A stretch of DNA of 12,362 nt from positions 1-12,362 of the forward strand of contig CANQLO010000043.1 of the NCBI GenBank assembly GCA_947624715.1. The letters run 5' to 3'. Shown here piece by piece: positions 1-9,064 of the stretch (within the stretch, counting starts at the first letter, position 1; the number at the start of each line of letters is the position of its first letter). The DNA comes from an uncultured Clostridia bacterium. Lineage in GTDB: Bacteria; Bacillota_A; Clostridia; TANB77; CAG-508. A program made the translations under genes and the position numbers. The notes below the pieces were generated by a model, which worked only from the letters and a program-made list of their open reading frames with translations, ran no database searches and was not told the DNA's origin.

Positions 1-1350
1 GATAGTAGTAAGCCATCGATGACAAAGAATGGAATGATATATGCAAGATTAAAACAAGGAAGCAATATAGGAACAGAAACAAGTGGAACAGTAAGTAAGA
101 TAGATAAATTACCACCAAATACGCCAACATTTATAGAAACACATGATGCATCAGGAGTAACCATAACAATAACAGCAACAGACCAAGGTAAAACGACACA
201 GTATGCAGAATCAGGTATAGGACTATACTACTTTAGTACAGATGGAGGAGCAACATATACACCATCAACAGGACAAAGTGAAAAATCAAGAACAATATCA
301 TTACAGCCGGGAACATACCAATTAAAAGTAAAAGTACAAGATAATGCAGGAAATCCAAAAGAAAGTACACAAACTATAAGTGTAACGGTGGAGGACAATT
401 CTCATCCTAAAGTAGGAGATATTGTAAATTATTCTCCAGACACATCAATAAGTAGTTATAATTTATCACCAGAATTGGGTATAAATCAAAACCAACAAAC
501 AGTAAACAGGCAGAAATATACATGGCAAGTTCTAAGTAGAAACGTAAATTCTATTGATATCATTGGTATTCCTGAAAAAAATTTGAAGGAGAGTTTTGAA
601 TTAGAGCATGCTAGAGGATATAATAATGGAGTTTATTTGTTGGATGATATGTGTAAATCTTTATATAGTAGCAATTATTTAGGAACGACCGCTCGTAGTA
701 TTGATTTCGAAGATATAATGATGAGTCTTAACGATCTAGGCAAAAGTAAAATACTATCGCGTAGTAAATATGGGGTTACTAGCAAACGAGATATATCGTT
801 ACCAGCATTAAGTTTTTATACCGACGAGTGTGTGACGTACTATGATGAAAAGCCTGGAGTTGAATACCCGACGGTTACGGAAAAAATTAGTCAAAGTGAT
901 CCGGGTACGAGTTTGAGTACTCTTCAAATACCTATAAGTGACGAGACATCTGACACAGACCTAATAGAAGTGGAATATGTAGAAGGAAAGGAATATAGAA
1001 TAGCCGATGAACAACCATCCGAAGATTGGTTCATTAACAACAAAGTCTACAATATTCTACTTGGTAATTCAGAAATAAATTCGTACTTTATTGCTACGCG
1101 AATGGTTGAATTGGCTTATTATACTGATGACATGCTATCATTATATAATGTTCCATACGTTAAGTATGGGTTGGCATGCTATGATAGTTGGATTCAAAAA
1201 TTGAAAGTCAGTCCTTGTCATGCTATTTCTGAAAATCGCAACGCAACATACGTAGGTGGAATACGTGGCAATCTCGCTCCAGTGGTAACTTTGAAATTAG
1301 ATCTGCAATTTGAAAAGCAAACTGATGGTTCATGGAATGTTTCAAAATAA
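1..1350 (+). CDS. Surface protein, Ig-like module plus C-terminal clostridial surface domain (5'-partial)
   Basis: The frame is open from base 1, so the N terminus lies outside the window; the ATG at 19 is internal and has no ribosome binding site. Residues of about 35-128 (from base 1) look like a beta-sandwich Ig-like module, with PPNTPTF at the start, then STDGGATYTP and a final strand region GTYQLKVKVQDNAGN. From about residue 133 (VGDIVNYSP) to the end is a second domain with YTWQVLSRN, GYNNGVYLLDDMCKSLY, ARSIDFEDI and a terminal APVVTLKLDLQF. I recognise this arrangement from large secreted or pilin-like proteins of gut Clostridia, where the end usually reads GVRPVVSLKS. An extracytoplasmic location is inferred; no anchor, LPXTG or membrane helix is seen. 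Codon use changes near base 400: the first part is almost all A-ending codons, the second has many CGT, CGC, CTC, GTC and ACG codons, suggesting a mosaic gene. The ligand or role is unknown. Confidence 0.75.
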   Translation, partial: DSSKPSMTKNGMIYARLKQGSNIGTETSGTVSKIDKLPPNTPTFIETHDASGVTITITATDQGKTTQYAESGIGLYYFSTDGGATYTPSTGQSEKSRTISLQPGTYQLKVKVQDNAGNPKESTQTISVTVEDNSHPKVGDIVNYSPDTSISSYNLSPELGINQNQQTVNRQKYTWQVLSRNVNSIDIIGIPEKNLKESFELEHARGYNNGVYLLDDMCKSLYSSNYLGTTARSIDFEDIMMSLNDLGKSKILSRSKYGVTSKRDISLPALSFYTDECVTYYDEKPGVEYPTVTEKISQSDPGTSLSTLQIPISDETSDTDLIEVEYVEGKEYRIADEQPSEDWFINNKVYNILLGNSEINSYFIATRMVELAYYTDDMLSLYNVPYVKYGLACYDSWIQKLKVSPCHAISENRNATYVGGIRGNLAPVVTLKLDLQFEKQTDGSWNVSK

Positions 1351-1518
1351 AAGCGTAGAACTAAAAAACGTATGGAGACATCAGTTATCTATACAAAAAC
1401 TATTAAATAAATAGCTACAATAATTATAGTAAAAATGATACTAAATTGTACCTAATAAAAGTAAAAAATTGTATAATTTAATGTAAAAAAAAACATAAAT
1501 ATAAAAAATTAATATTAA

Positions 1519-1555
1519 CCTCAAGTAATAACCTATTATAGGAAATTACTTGAGG
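1519..1555. terminator. Long hairpin, possible bidirectional terminator
   Basis: An 11-bp perfect stem (CCTCAAGTAAT at 1519-1529 with ATTACTTGAGG at 1545-1555) encloses a second short stem (CCTA/TAGG) inside the loop. On the plus strand it is followed only by ATTTATTAACTT, a weak T-tract. On the minus strand it is followed by a T-rich run, since the plus strand before it is rich in A. It lies about 170 bases after the surface-protein stop, so it may be its terminator, or the end structure of a former mobile element. Confidence 0.5.
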
Positions 1556-1577
1556 ATTTATTAACTTCAAGGGTAAA

Positions 1578-1596
1578 CCACGGGTTCTACCCATGG
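1578..1596. repeat. Compact GC-rich hairpin with one mismatch
   Basis: CCACGGGT at 1578-1585 pairs with ACCCATGG at 1589-1596 around a 3-base loop (TCT), with a single mispair in the stem. It is the most GC-rich spot of an otherwise very AT-rich spacer and has no T-tract, so it is unlikely to be a terminator. Small imperfect hairpins of this kind occur near the ends of IS200/IS605-family elements and in TnpB-associated RNAs. That link is a guess, because no tnpA or tnpB is present here. Confidence 0.4.
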
Positions 1597-1678
1597 ATTG
1601 TTATATATCTTTAAACCTCTAGTTACAGGATAATGGCTTTAATAAAGAACCTCTAAATTTTATTTTTAAAAACTATAC

Positions 1679-1705
1679 ACTTTTAATTAAAAGTATGATA
1701 TACTT
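1679..1705. promoter_or_regulatory. Overlapping palindromes at a possible -10 region
   Basis: ACTTTTAATTAAAAGT (1679-1694) is a perfect 16-bp palindrome. It runs into a second inverted repeat, AAGTAT-GAT-ATACTT (1691-1705). The second repeat contains TATACT (1699-1704), a fair sigma-A -10, but no good -35 lies 16-18 bases upstream. This could be an operator-promoter overlap for the UPF0182 gene that starts about 110 bases downstream. AT-rich DNA gives such palindromes by chance fairly often, so confidence is low. Confidence 0.3.
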
Positions 1706-1716
1706 TAAATACTTAA

Positions 1717-1812
1717 AATTATGAAGGGAGAAGAGCTCCTTATAAAGTATTAGAATATGAGTTTTTTGATGAATTAAAACAGAACCAAGCAAAGAAAGGA
1801 ACTAAAATTTAG
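1717..1812 (+). pseudogene. Start-less open segment, possible 3' remnant of a lost gene
   Basis: After a stop at 1714-1716 this frame stays open for 31 codons and ends with TAG at 1810-1812, directly against the ATG of the next gene. It reads ...APYKVLEYEFFDELKQNQ... and ends AKKGTKI, a composition that looks coding rather than random. No ATG, GTG or TTG starts it. An ATG at 1721 in another frame gives MKGEELLIKY and stops, so one frameshift could join the two. It may be the tail of a deleted upstream gene, a leader peptide, or chance. I do not recognise the family. Confidence 0.3.
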
Positions 1813-4650
1813 ATGGAAAAAGAGAATTCTAAGCAAACTAAAATAGCAGAGGAAAAAGTTGAAATTTCAGAACAAGAAAAAACAAAAAAATCAAAAAGAT
1901 TGAGAAAAAAGGTTGTTTTGATAATTAGCCTATTAGCAATAATTATAGGATATGTTTTTGCAAGAGGAAATTTCTTAGAAATAAAAGGAATAGGAGAAAG
2001 ATATTTATCTGTATTTAAAACAGATACAATATACATGACAGTTACATTTATAATAAACTTTGTTTTATTATATTTTTCTTTCTATTTTACAAACAGGACT
2101 ATAAAAAAAGGCTTAAAAGTTTTCTTTGATGATGAAAAGAAAGAAATGCCTAAATTTCCAAACAAATCAGTATGTTTCGTAATAGCTTTAATTGGAAGTG
2201 CGCTAAGTTCTAAAATGTTATTAAACAAAATACTACTATGCTTTAGTGGTTCACAATTTGGAATAACAGATTCAGTATTTGGATGGGACATAAGCTTTTT
2301 TGTATTTATAAAACCACTTATTCAATTTATATTAGTATATTTATTTGTGTTAGTAGTTGCCACACTTGCATACGCAGTTGTTTATGCAATAATTATACTT
2401 AACATGAGTTTTGATGGAGTATCAAGAGAATCGCTAAAAAAATGTGATTTAATTGGAAAAGTAGGACCAAGAGTAAAAATGATAGCAGTTTTGATAGGAT
2501 TTATTATAATTGCTTTTATGGTACTTAATATTGGTAATGAAAAATTTATAGATATTGAATTAAATGATGGAACAGAGTATTCATTAAATGGAGCAGGACA
2601 GGCAGATACAACAGTTAAAATGATAGGATATATAATTTTATCGATTTTAGCAGTTGTTTCAATATTAAAAGCATATAAAGGACTAAAAGAAAAAAGTCTA
2701 AGAAGAGTTTTAGGACACTTAGCAGTTGTTCCAATATATTTAATAGCGCTTGCAGTTGTTTTAGCTTTATATCAACTTATATTTATTGGCTCAAATTCAT
2801 TAGAAAAAAATCAAGAGTTTTTAAAAGCCAATATAGATAAAACAAGACAAGCATATGGTATAACCTCAGAAAATATTTCTAAAGAAGAATTAGAATATAG
2901 TGGAACAATAACTAAAGAAGAAATGTATTTAAATCAAGACTTACTAGAAAATATTAACATAGTATCTAAAGAAAATGTTTTACAAGATTTATCATCAGCA
3001 CAATCAATGAAAGGGTATTATACATATAGAAACGCTCAAATAGCATCTTATACTATAAATGGAGTAGATAAATTAGTATATCTAACACCTAGAGAAATAT
3101 CTAACCAAAATACAACATATTCGAATATGACTTATCAATATACTCATGGATATGGTGTAGTTGTTACATCAGCTGGTGAAACAGATGAATATGGAAATAT
3201 AGTACATTTGCAAAAAGATATAGAAGAAAGCGGAAATTCGATTTATATTAAAGAACCAAGAATTTATTTTGGAACAGAAACTAATAGTGCAATAGTTATC
3301 AATAGTAAAAAAACAGAACTTGACTATCCAACAGAAACTGCAGATGATATTGAATATACTTATACAGGAAATGCAGGTTTAAGCTTAAATATATTTGATA
3401 GAATTATTTTAGGAATAAAAGAAGGAGATATGCAATTAGCTTTCTCTGGAACAATTACAGGTGATAGCAAAATTATAACAAATAGAAACATACTTGACAG
3501 AGCTAAAACAATAATGCCATATTTAATGTATGATGAAAATCCTTATATGGTAATAGATGATGAAGGAAACCAAATATGGGTATTAGATGCTTACACAACT
3601 TCTAGTGAATATCCATTTGCACAAAAAATAGATATATCAAACGATAGACAAATAAATTATATAAGAAACTCAGCAAAGGTTTTAATAAATGCATATGATG
3701 GATCAATGAAGTTTTATATAACAGACAGAACTGACCCAATTATTATGGCTTACAATAAAATCTACCCTAATATATTTGAAAATAGTGAAGAAATACCAGA
3801 TGATATAAGCAAGCATTTTATTTATCCACAATATTTATATAATATTCAAACAAAGATAATTGAAAAATATCATAATGAACAAACTGAAAGTTTATATAGG
3901 GCAACTGATGTATGGGAAGTTACAAAAACTCAAAACAATGCTAAGTTATCTTCTTACTATACAATGGTAAAAGATGAAGAATCTAACCATAAATTAGGGC
4001 TAGTGATACCATTTTCATCATATGGAAGACAAAATATTATATCATATATGATAGGAACATCTGAAAATGGAGTAAACAAACTTAAATTATATGAATTTGG
4101 GGCAGATAGTAATGTACTTGCTCCAATGCAGTTAGAAACACAAATTAATCAAGATGAGACAATAGCATCAGAGCTTGCAAGCTTAAATGTTAGTGGAACG
4201 AAGATAAGTAAAAGATTACTTGCAGTTCCTATTGAAAATACAATCTTATATGTTGAAACATATTATCAACAATATATAAATGAAACTAGTCAAAAGCCAA
4301 CACTTAAAAGAGTTGTTGTTGCTTCTGGAAATAAAGTAGCAATAGGACAAAATCTTATAGATGCATTAGAAAATCTAAGTTCTAAGTCAGCGGTAAATAT
4401 TAATGTAACAACAAATGAGGATTTAGATTCATTAATAAGATCAATTATTAAGGCAAATGAAAATGTAAAAAATTCTAGTAAAAATAATGATTGGAAGCTT
4501 TTTGGAGAAGATATGCAAGAATTGTCAAAATTAATTGACCAAATGCAAAACTTAGTAGCTGAAAAAGATAAAGAAGAAAATCAAAAAAATAATGAGCAAG
4601 AAAATTCAGATATAAATGAAAATATAGTGGCAAACGAAGTTATTTTGTAA
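1813..4650 (+). CDS. UPF0182 family membrane protein
   Basis: A 945-residue protein with a charged cytosolic N terminus, about seven hydrophobic segments (about 33-50, 73-92, 119-134, 161-197, 221-240, 267-286, 299-326), and then a large region of about 600 residues predicted to be extracytoplasmic. UPF0182 (COG1615) signatures are clear: FGWDISFFVF near 156-165, YTHGYGVV at 443-450, EPRIYFG at 481-487, LDYP near 503, WVLDAYTT at 589-596 and NAYDGS shortly after. Length and order of motifs fit the family. The last 40-50 residues are rich in E, K and N, as in many members. The family has no established biochemical function. The start follows AAAGAAAGGA with a long 12-base spacing; the preceding stop touches the ATG. 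Next downstream is pgsA, 92 bases away on the same strand. Confidence 0.93.
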   Translation: MEKENSKQTKIAEEKVEISEQEKTKKSKRLRKKVVLIISLLAIIIGYVFARGNFLEIKGIGERYLSVFKTDTIYMTVTFIINFVLLYFSFYFTNRTIKKGLKVFFDDEKKEMPKFPNKSVCFVIALIGSALSSKMLLNKILLCFSGSQFGITDSVFGWDISFFVFIKPLIQFILVYLFVLVVATLAYAVVYAIIILNMSFDGVSRESLKKCDLIGKVGPRVKMIAVLIGFIIIAFMVLNIGNEKFIDIELNDGTEYSLNGAGQADTTVKMIGYIILSILAVVSILKAYKGLKEKSLRRVLGHLAVVPIYLIALAVVLALYQLIFIGSNSLEKNQEFLKANIDKTRQAYGITSENISKEELEYSGTITKEEMYLNQDLLENINIVSKENVLQDLSSAQSMKGYYTYRNAQIASYTINGVDKLVYLTPREISNQNTTYSNMTYQYTHGYGVVVTSAGETDEYGNIVHLQKDIEESGNSIYIKEPRIYFGTETNSAIVINSKKTELDYPTETADDIEYTYTGNAGLSLNIFDRIILGIKEGDMQLAFSGTITGDSKIITNRNILDRAKTIMPYLMYDENPYMVIDDEGNQIWVLDAYTTSSEYPFAQKIDISNDRQINYIRNSAKVLINAYDGSMKFYITDRTDPIIMAYNKIYPNIFENSEEIPDDISKHFIYPQYLYNIQTKIIEKYHNEQTESLYRATDVWEVTKTQNNAKLSSYYTMVKDEESNHKLGLVIPFSSYGRQNIISYMIGTSENGVNKLKLYEFGADSNVLAPMQLETQINQDETIASELASLNVSGTKISKRLLAVPIENTILYVETYYQQYINETSQKPTLKRVVVASGNKVAIGQNLIDALENLSSKSAVNINVTTNEDLDSLIRSIIKANENVKNSSKNNDWKLFGEDMQELSKLIDQMQNLVAEKDKEENQKNNEQENSDINENIVANEVIL

Positions 4651-4742
4651 GGCTAAAAAACGTATAATATAGATTAAAAAAATATAAATTAAAAATAAAA
4701 AATATGTAATGAACTATGTGTTTGTTATACGAGGAGGAAAAA

Positions 4743-5312
4743 ATGAATACACCAAATAAGCTAACAATAATAAGAATATTATTAGTACCAATAATGTTAA
4801 TAGTATATTTAATAAATATACCGGGAAACATCTTTGGTATACCACTATCTGCAATAATAATCGATATAATATTTATAATAGGAGCTTTAACAGATAAAGT
4901 AGATGGATATTTGGCAAGAAAGAATAATCAGATAACTAACTTTGGAAAATTTTTAGACCCAATTGCAGATAAAATCTTAGTTATATCAGCAATGCTTATT
5001 TTAATACAAATGGGTAATTTACCAGCTTGGATACCAATAATTATAATAACAAGAGAATTTGCAGTATCAGGATATAGATTAATTGCAGTTCAAGAAAATG
5101 GAGAAGTAATAGCAGCAAATAAATGGGGCAAAATAAAAACAGTTACACAAATGATTGCAATAATATTAGCTTTTCTTGACACCAATCCATTTGGAACAAT
5201 ATTTACACAGACTCTTCCAGTATGGCAATTTATGATTAATTTATTAGTTACTATATTTATGATAGTATGTGTTATAGCAACAATATTTTCTGGATATGAA
5301 TATTTAAAGGGT

Positions 5313-5336
<24 letters not shown>
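4743..5336 (+). CDS. pgsA: CDP-diacylglycerol--glycerol-3-phosphate 3-phosphatidyltransferase
   Basis: PgsA transfers a phosphatidyl group from CDP-diacylglycerol to glycerol 3-phosphate, giving phosphatidylglycerol phosphate, the first committed step to phosphatidylglycerol and cardiolipin at the inner membrane. The 197-residue protein carries the complete CDP-alcohol phosphotransferase motif: D51, D54-G55, A58-R59, G68, D72 and D76, within LTDKVDGYLARK and FGKFLDPIADK. It begins NKLTIIRILLVP, as PgsA proteins do, and has several hydrophobic helices. I chose ATG 4743 over the in-frame ATG 4716 because GGAGG at 4733-4737 sits 5 bases before it and the earlier ATG has no such site and would add nine non-homologous residues. 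Its last codons are part of a 37-bp tandem repeat that runs to the ligA start. Confidence 0.95.
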
Positions 5337-7544
<2,208 letters not shown>

Positions 7545-7567
7545 ATTAAAAAGAGGAAGGAAAAAAT

Positions 7568-7813
7568 ATGCTAGAAGGTTATACATTTGAAAAGTTTTCG
7601 AAAGATTTAGATAATGGATATAAGATATTATTTGATTATGTGAGAAATAGATATGTAGTATATAAAGTTGATGAAAACTGCTATATGCAAGAATTAATTG
7701 AACAAAAAAGTAGAAATCCGATGCCAGAAAAATCTATGATAACATTAAAAGCAATTAAGCAAATTTTTCCGTTTATGACAGACATAGAATATAAATCATT
7801 ATTAAAATCTTAA
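7568..7813 (+). CDS. Small conserved-type hypothetical protein (81 aa)
   Basis: I cannot assign a family. The start has a good ribosome binding site (AGAGGAAGG at 7552-7560, 7 bases before the ATG), lies 23 bases after ligA, and codon use matches the neighbours, so I take the gene as real. The protein is soluble, with no signal or membrane segment. Residues of about 14-40 (DNGYKILFDYVRNRYVVYKVDENCY) look like a small beta-hairpin or sheet, and residues 53-80 look helical. Short proteins opening with a helix and then a G-x-x-I-x-F-x-Y-x-x-x-x-Y pattern occur in Clostridia without known role. Any function in DNA joining or translation is not supported beyond position. Confidence 0.7.
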   Translation: MLEGYTFEKFSKDLDNGYKILFDYVRNRYVVYKVDENCYMQELIEQKSRNPMPEKSMITLKAIKQIFPFMTDIEYKSLLKS

Positions 7814-7886
7814 TTTTATATAAAATATAAATGAAATGAGATTAGAGAGATGTTACGAAAAAATAAATTTAGTAGGAGGGAATAAC

Positions 7887-8531
7887 ATGAAAGAAAAAGT
7901 TAAGCCTAAAACATTACCTGGATTTATGGAATTATTACCAAATGAGCAAATATTATTTAATAAAATGAAAAAAACAATACAATACACATATGAGAAATTT
8001 GGATTTTTACCATTGGATACACCAGTAATTGAAGATGCTAAGGTATTGTTAGCAAAAGCCGGAGGAGAAACGGAAAAACAAATATATAGGTTCGAAAAAG
8101 GAGACAGCGATTTAGCTTTAAGATTTGATTTAACAGTTCCTTTAGCAGAATATTATACAGATAGAAAAATGCCTGGAGTTGGTATTTCTATAGGATTATC
8201 AAGATTATTCTTCCAATTAGTTGATAATAATATAATATCAGCAGAAGGACAGACAATTTCAGATGTATTGATAGTATCAATGACAGATGATTATGATATG
8301 TGTGCCAATATAGCAACTAAGATTAGAGAAAACGGATTAAATGTACAAATAAATATGGAAGACCAAAAGCTAGGAAAAAAGTTTAAATATGCAGATAATT
8401 TAAATGTAAAATATGTTGTAATAATTGGAGAAGATGAAATAAAAAATAATGTAGTATCATTAAAAAATATGAATGATGGAAATCAACAGACAGTATCATT
8501 AGAAGAAGCAATTAAAATTATAAAGGAATAA
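7887..8531 (+). CDS. hisS: Histidyl-tRNA synthetase-like protein with large internal deletion
   Basis: A normal HisRS of this type is about 415-430 residues and charges tRNA-His with histidine. This frame gives only 214. Residues 1-87 match the N terminus: LPGFMELLPNEQ, motif 1 region YTYEKFGFLPLDTPVIED, GGETEKQIYRF and LRFDLTVPLA. The next residues, EYYTDRKMPGVGISIGLSRLFFQL, belong near the end of the catalytic domain (motif 3). The anticodon-binding domain follows (about 124-214). Motif 2 (normally RGERPQ.GR.REF), the insertion region and the HisA motif (ARGLDYYTG) are absent. The join is in frame at L86-A87, where both parent segments normally carry LA, so a deletion between short repeats is likely. 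The product should be unable to make histidyl-adenylate. GGAGGG at 7875-7880 is 6 bases before the chosen ATG; ATG 7836 lacks a site and homology. I see no T-box in the 73-base upstream gap. It could be a decaying copy, a repurposed paralogue or an assembly error. Confidence 0.85.
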   Translation: MKEKVKPKTLPGFMELLPNEQILFNKMKKTIQYTYEKFGFLPLDTPVIEDAKVLLAKAGGETEKQIYRFEKGDSDLALRFDLTVPLAEYYTDRKMPGVGISIGLSRLFFQLVDNNIISAEGQTISDVLIVSMTDDYDMCANIATKIRENGLNVQINMEDQKLGKKFKYADNLNVKYVVIIGEDEIKNNVVSLKNMNDGNQQTVSLEEAIKIIKE

Positions 8532-8538
8532 AATTTTA

Positions 8539-8943
8539 ATGGAAGAAGAAAAAGAATATAAGATAGAAGAAGCAGAAGAACATAGTGATGATAAAGAATT
8601 TATGATAGAAGCTATAAATCATAAAGCTTCTTGGGTATTAGCGTATGCGTCTGAAAGACTTTTGGCAGATAGAGAATTGATTTTAAAAGCAGTAAAAGAG
8701 GATGGACAGGCACTTTATTATGCTAGTCAAGAATTAAGAGATGATAAAGAAGTTGTTTTAGAGGCAGTTAAGAAAAAATGGCTTATAATAAAATATGCTA
8801 GCAAAAGATTAAGAGGAGATAAAGATATCGCTATGGCTGCTATAACACAAAGTACAAATGCTAGTATATATTTAACAGATGAAATATTAAAAGATAAAGA
8901 TATAGACTTAATATTAAATCCACCACAAGAGGAAAGCAAGTAA
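8539..8943 (+). CDS. DUF4116 repeat protein
   Basis: A 134-residue protein built of about four units of roughly 25 residues after an acidic N terminus (MEEEKEYKIEEAEEHSDD). The units run from about 20 to 122 and read like D+E.hL.AVK..G.aL.YAS.eLR.D: for example ELILKAVKEDGQALYYASQELRDD and EVVLEAVKKKWLIIKYASKRLRGD. This is the DUF4116 pattern, a helical repeat that often occurs in several copies; no biochemical role is established, though protein-protein contact is a fair guess. The first and last units are less regular. The ATG lies 7 bases after the hisS-like stop, and its best ribosome binding site, AAGGAA (8523-8528), is inside that gene, so translation is probably coupled to it. The gene ends before a 25-bp tandem repeat and a terminator. 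Confidence 0.85.
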   Translation: MEEEKEYKIEEAEEHSDDKEFMIEAINHKASWVLAYASERLLADRELILKAVKEDGQALYYASQELRDDKEVVLEAVKKKWLIIKYASKRLRGDKDIAMAAITQSTNASIYLTDEILKDKDIDLILNPPQEESK

Positions 8944-8974
8944 AAATGTTGACAAAAATAAGCCTGAAAAATTA

Positions 8975-9024
8975 GACGAGGTTGTAAATTATAAAAAATG
9001 ACGAGGTTGTAAATTATAACAGAA
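8975..9024 (+). repeat. Two tandem 25-bp copies after the DUF4116 gene
   Basis: GACGAGGTTGTAAATTATAA occurs at 8975-8994 and again at 9000-9019, giving a 25-bp period with 20 identical bases. In one frame the first copy reads KPEKLDEVVNYKK and then stops, so it may come from former coding sequence just past the present gene end. It lies between the DUF4116 stop and the terminator. Confidence 0.8.
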
Positions 9025-9032
9025 GATAGCAC

Positions 9033-9064
9033 AAAATGGTTAAGATTGTACTTAACCATTTTTT
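9033..9064. terminator. Bidirectional intrinsic terminator between convergent genes
   Basis: AAAATGGTTAAG (9033-9044) and CTTAACCATTTT (9051-9062) form a perfect 12-bp stem with a 6-base loop, and T's follow on the plus strand (T run 9059-9064). Read from the other side the stem also ends in TTTT. It ends the plus-strand series and rqcH at once. The right arm overlaps the last codons and stop of rqcH (stop at 9052-9054). Confidence 0.88.

Larger units (their letters stand above)
1351..1812. other. Gene-poor spacer with hairpins and palindromes
   Basis: No convincing complete gene lies between the surface protein and the UPF0182 gene. The first 150 bases are A/T-rich and show nothing clear. 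From about 1515 to 1660 there is a row of potential hairpins (1519-1555, 1578-1596, and a weak one with CTTT/AAAG arms at about 1637-1647). Around 1679-1705 are two overlapping palindromes, and 1717-1812 is an open stretch without a start codon. The content would fit the eroded end of a mobile element or a lost gene, but no transposase is recognisable. Confidence 0.6.

Noticed and set aside
1361..1373. CTAAAAAACGTAT just after the surface-protein stop, repeated at 4653-4665 after the UPF0182 stop
   Set aside because: Thirteen identical bases, but A-rich and without further similarity around it; chance is likely.
1809..2036. Minus-strand open frame of 75 residues
   Set aside because: Lies inside the UPF0182 gene, is low-complexity and has no ribosome binding site.
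7836..7886. Longer start for the hisS-like gene
   Set aside because: No ribosome binding site at ATG 7836 and the added residues do not match HisRS; GGAGGG supports ATG 7887.
7814..7886. T-box or histidine-responsive leader before the hisS-like gene
   Set aside because: The gap is only 73 bases and shows no terminator hairpin or TGGNGG-like T-box sequence.
8727..9059. Minus-strand open frame of 110 residues
   Set aside because: Covers the DUF4116 repeats and the terminator on the opposite strand; composition is F/L/I-rich as expected for a shadow.
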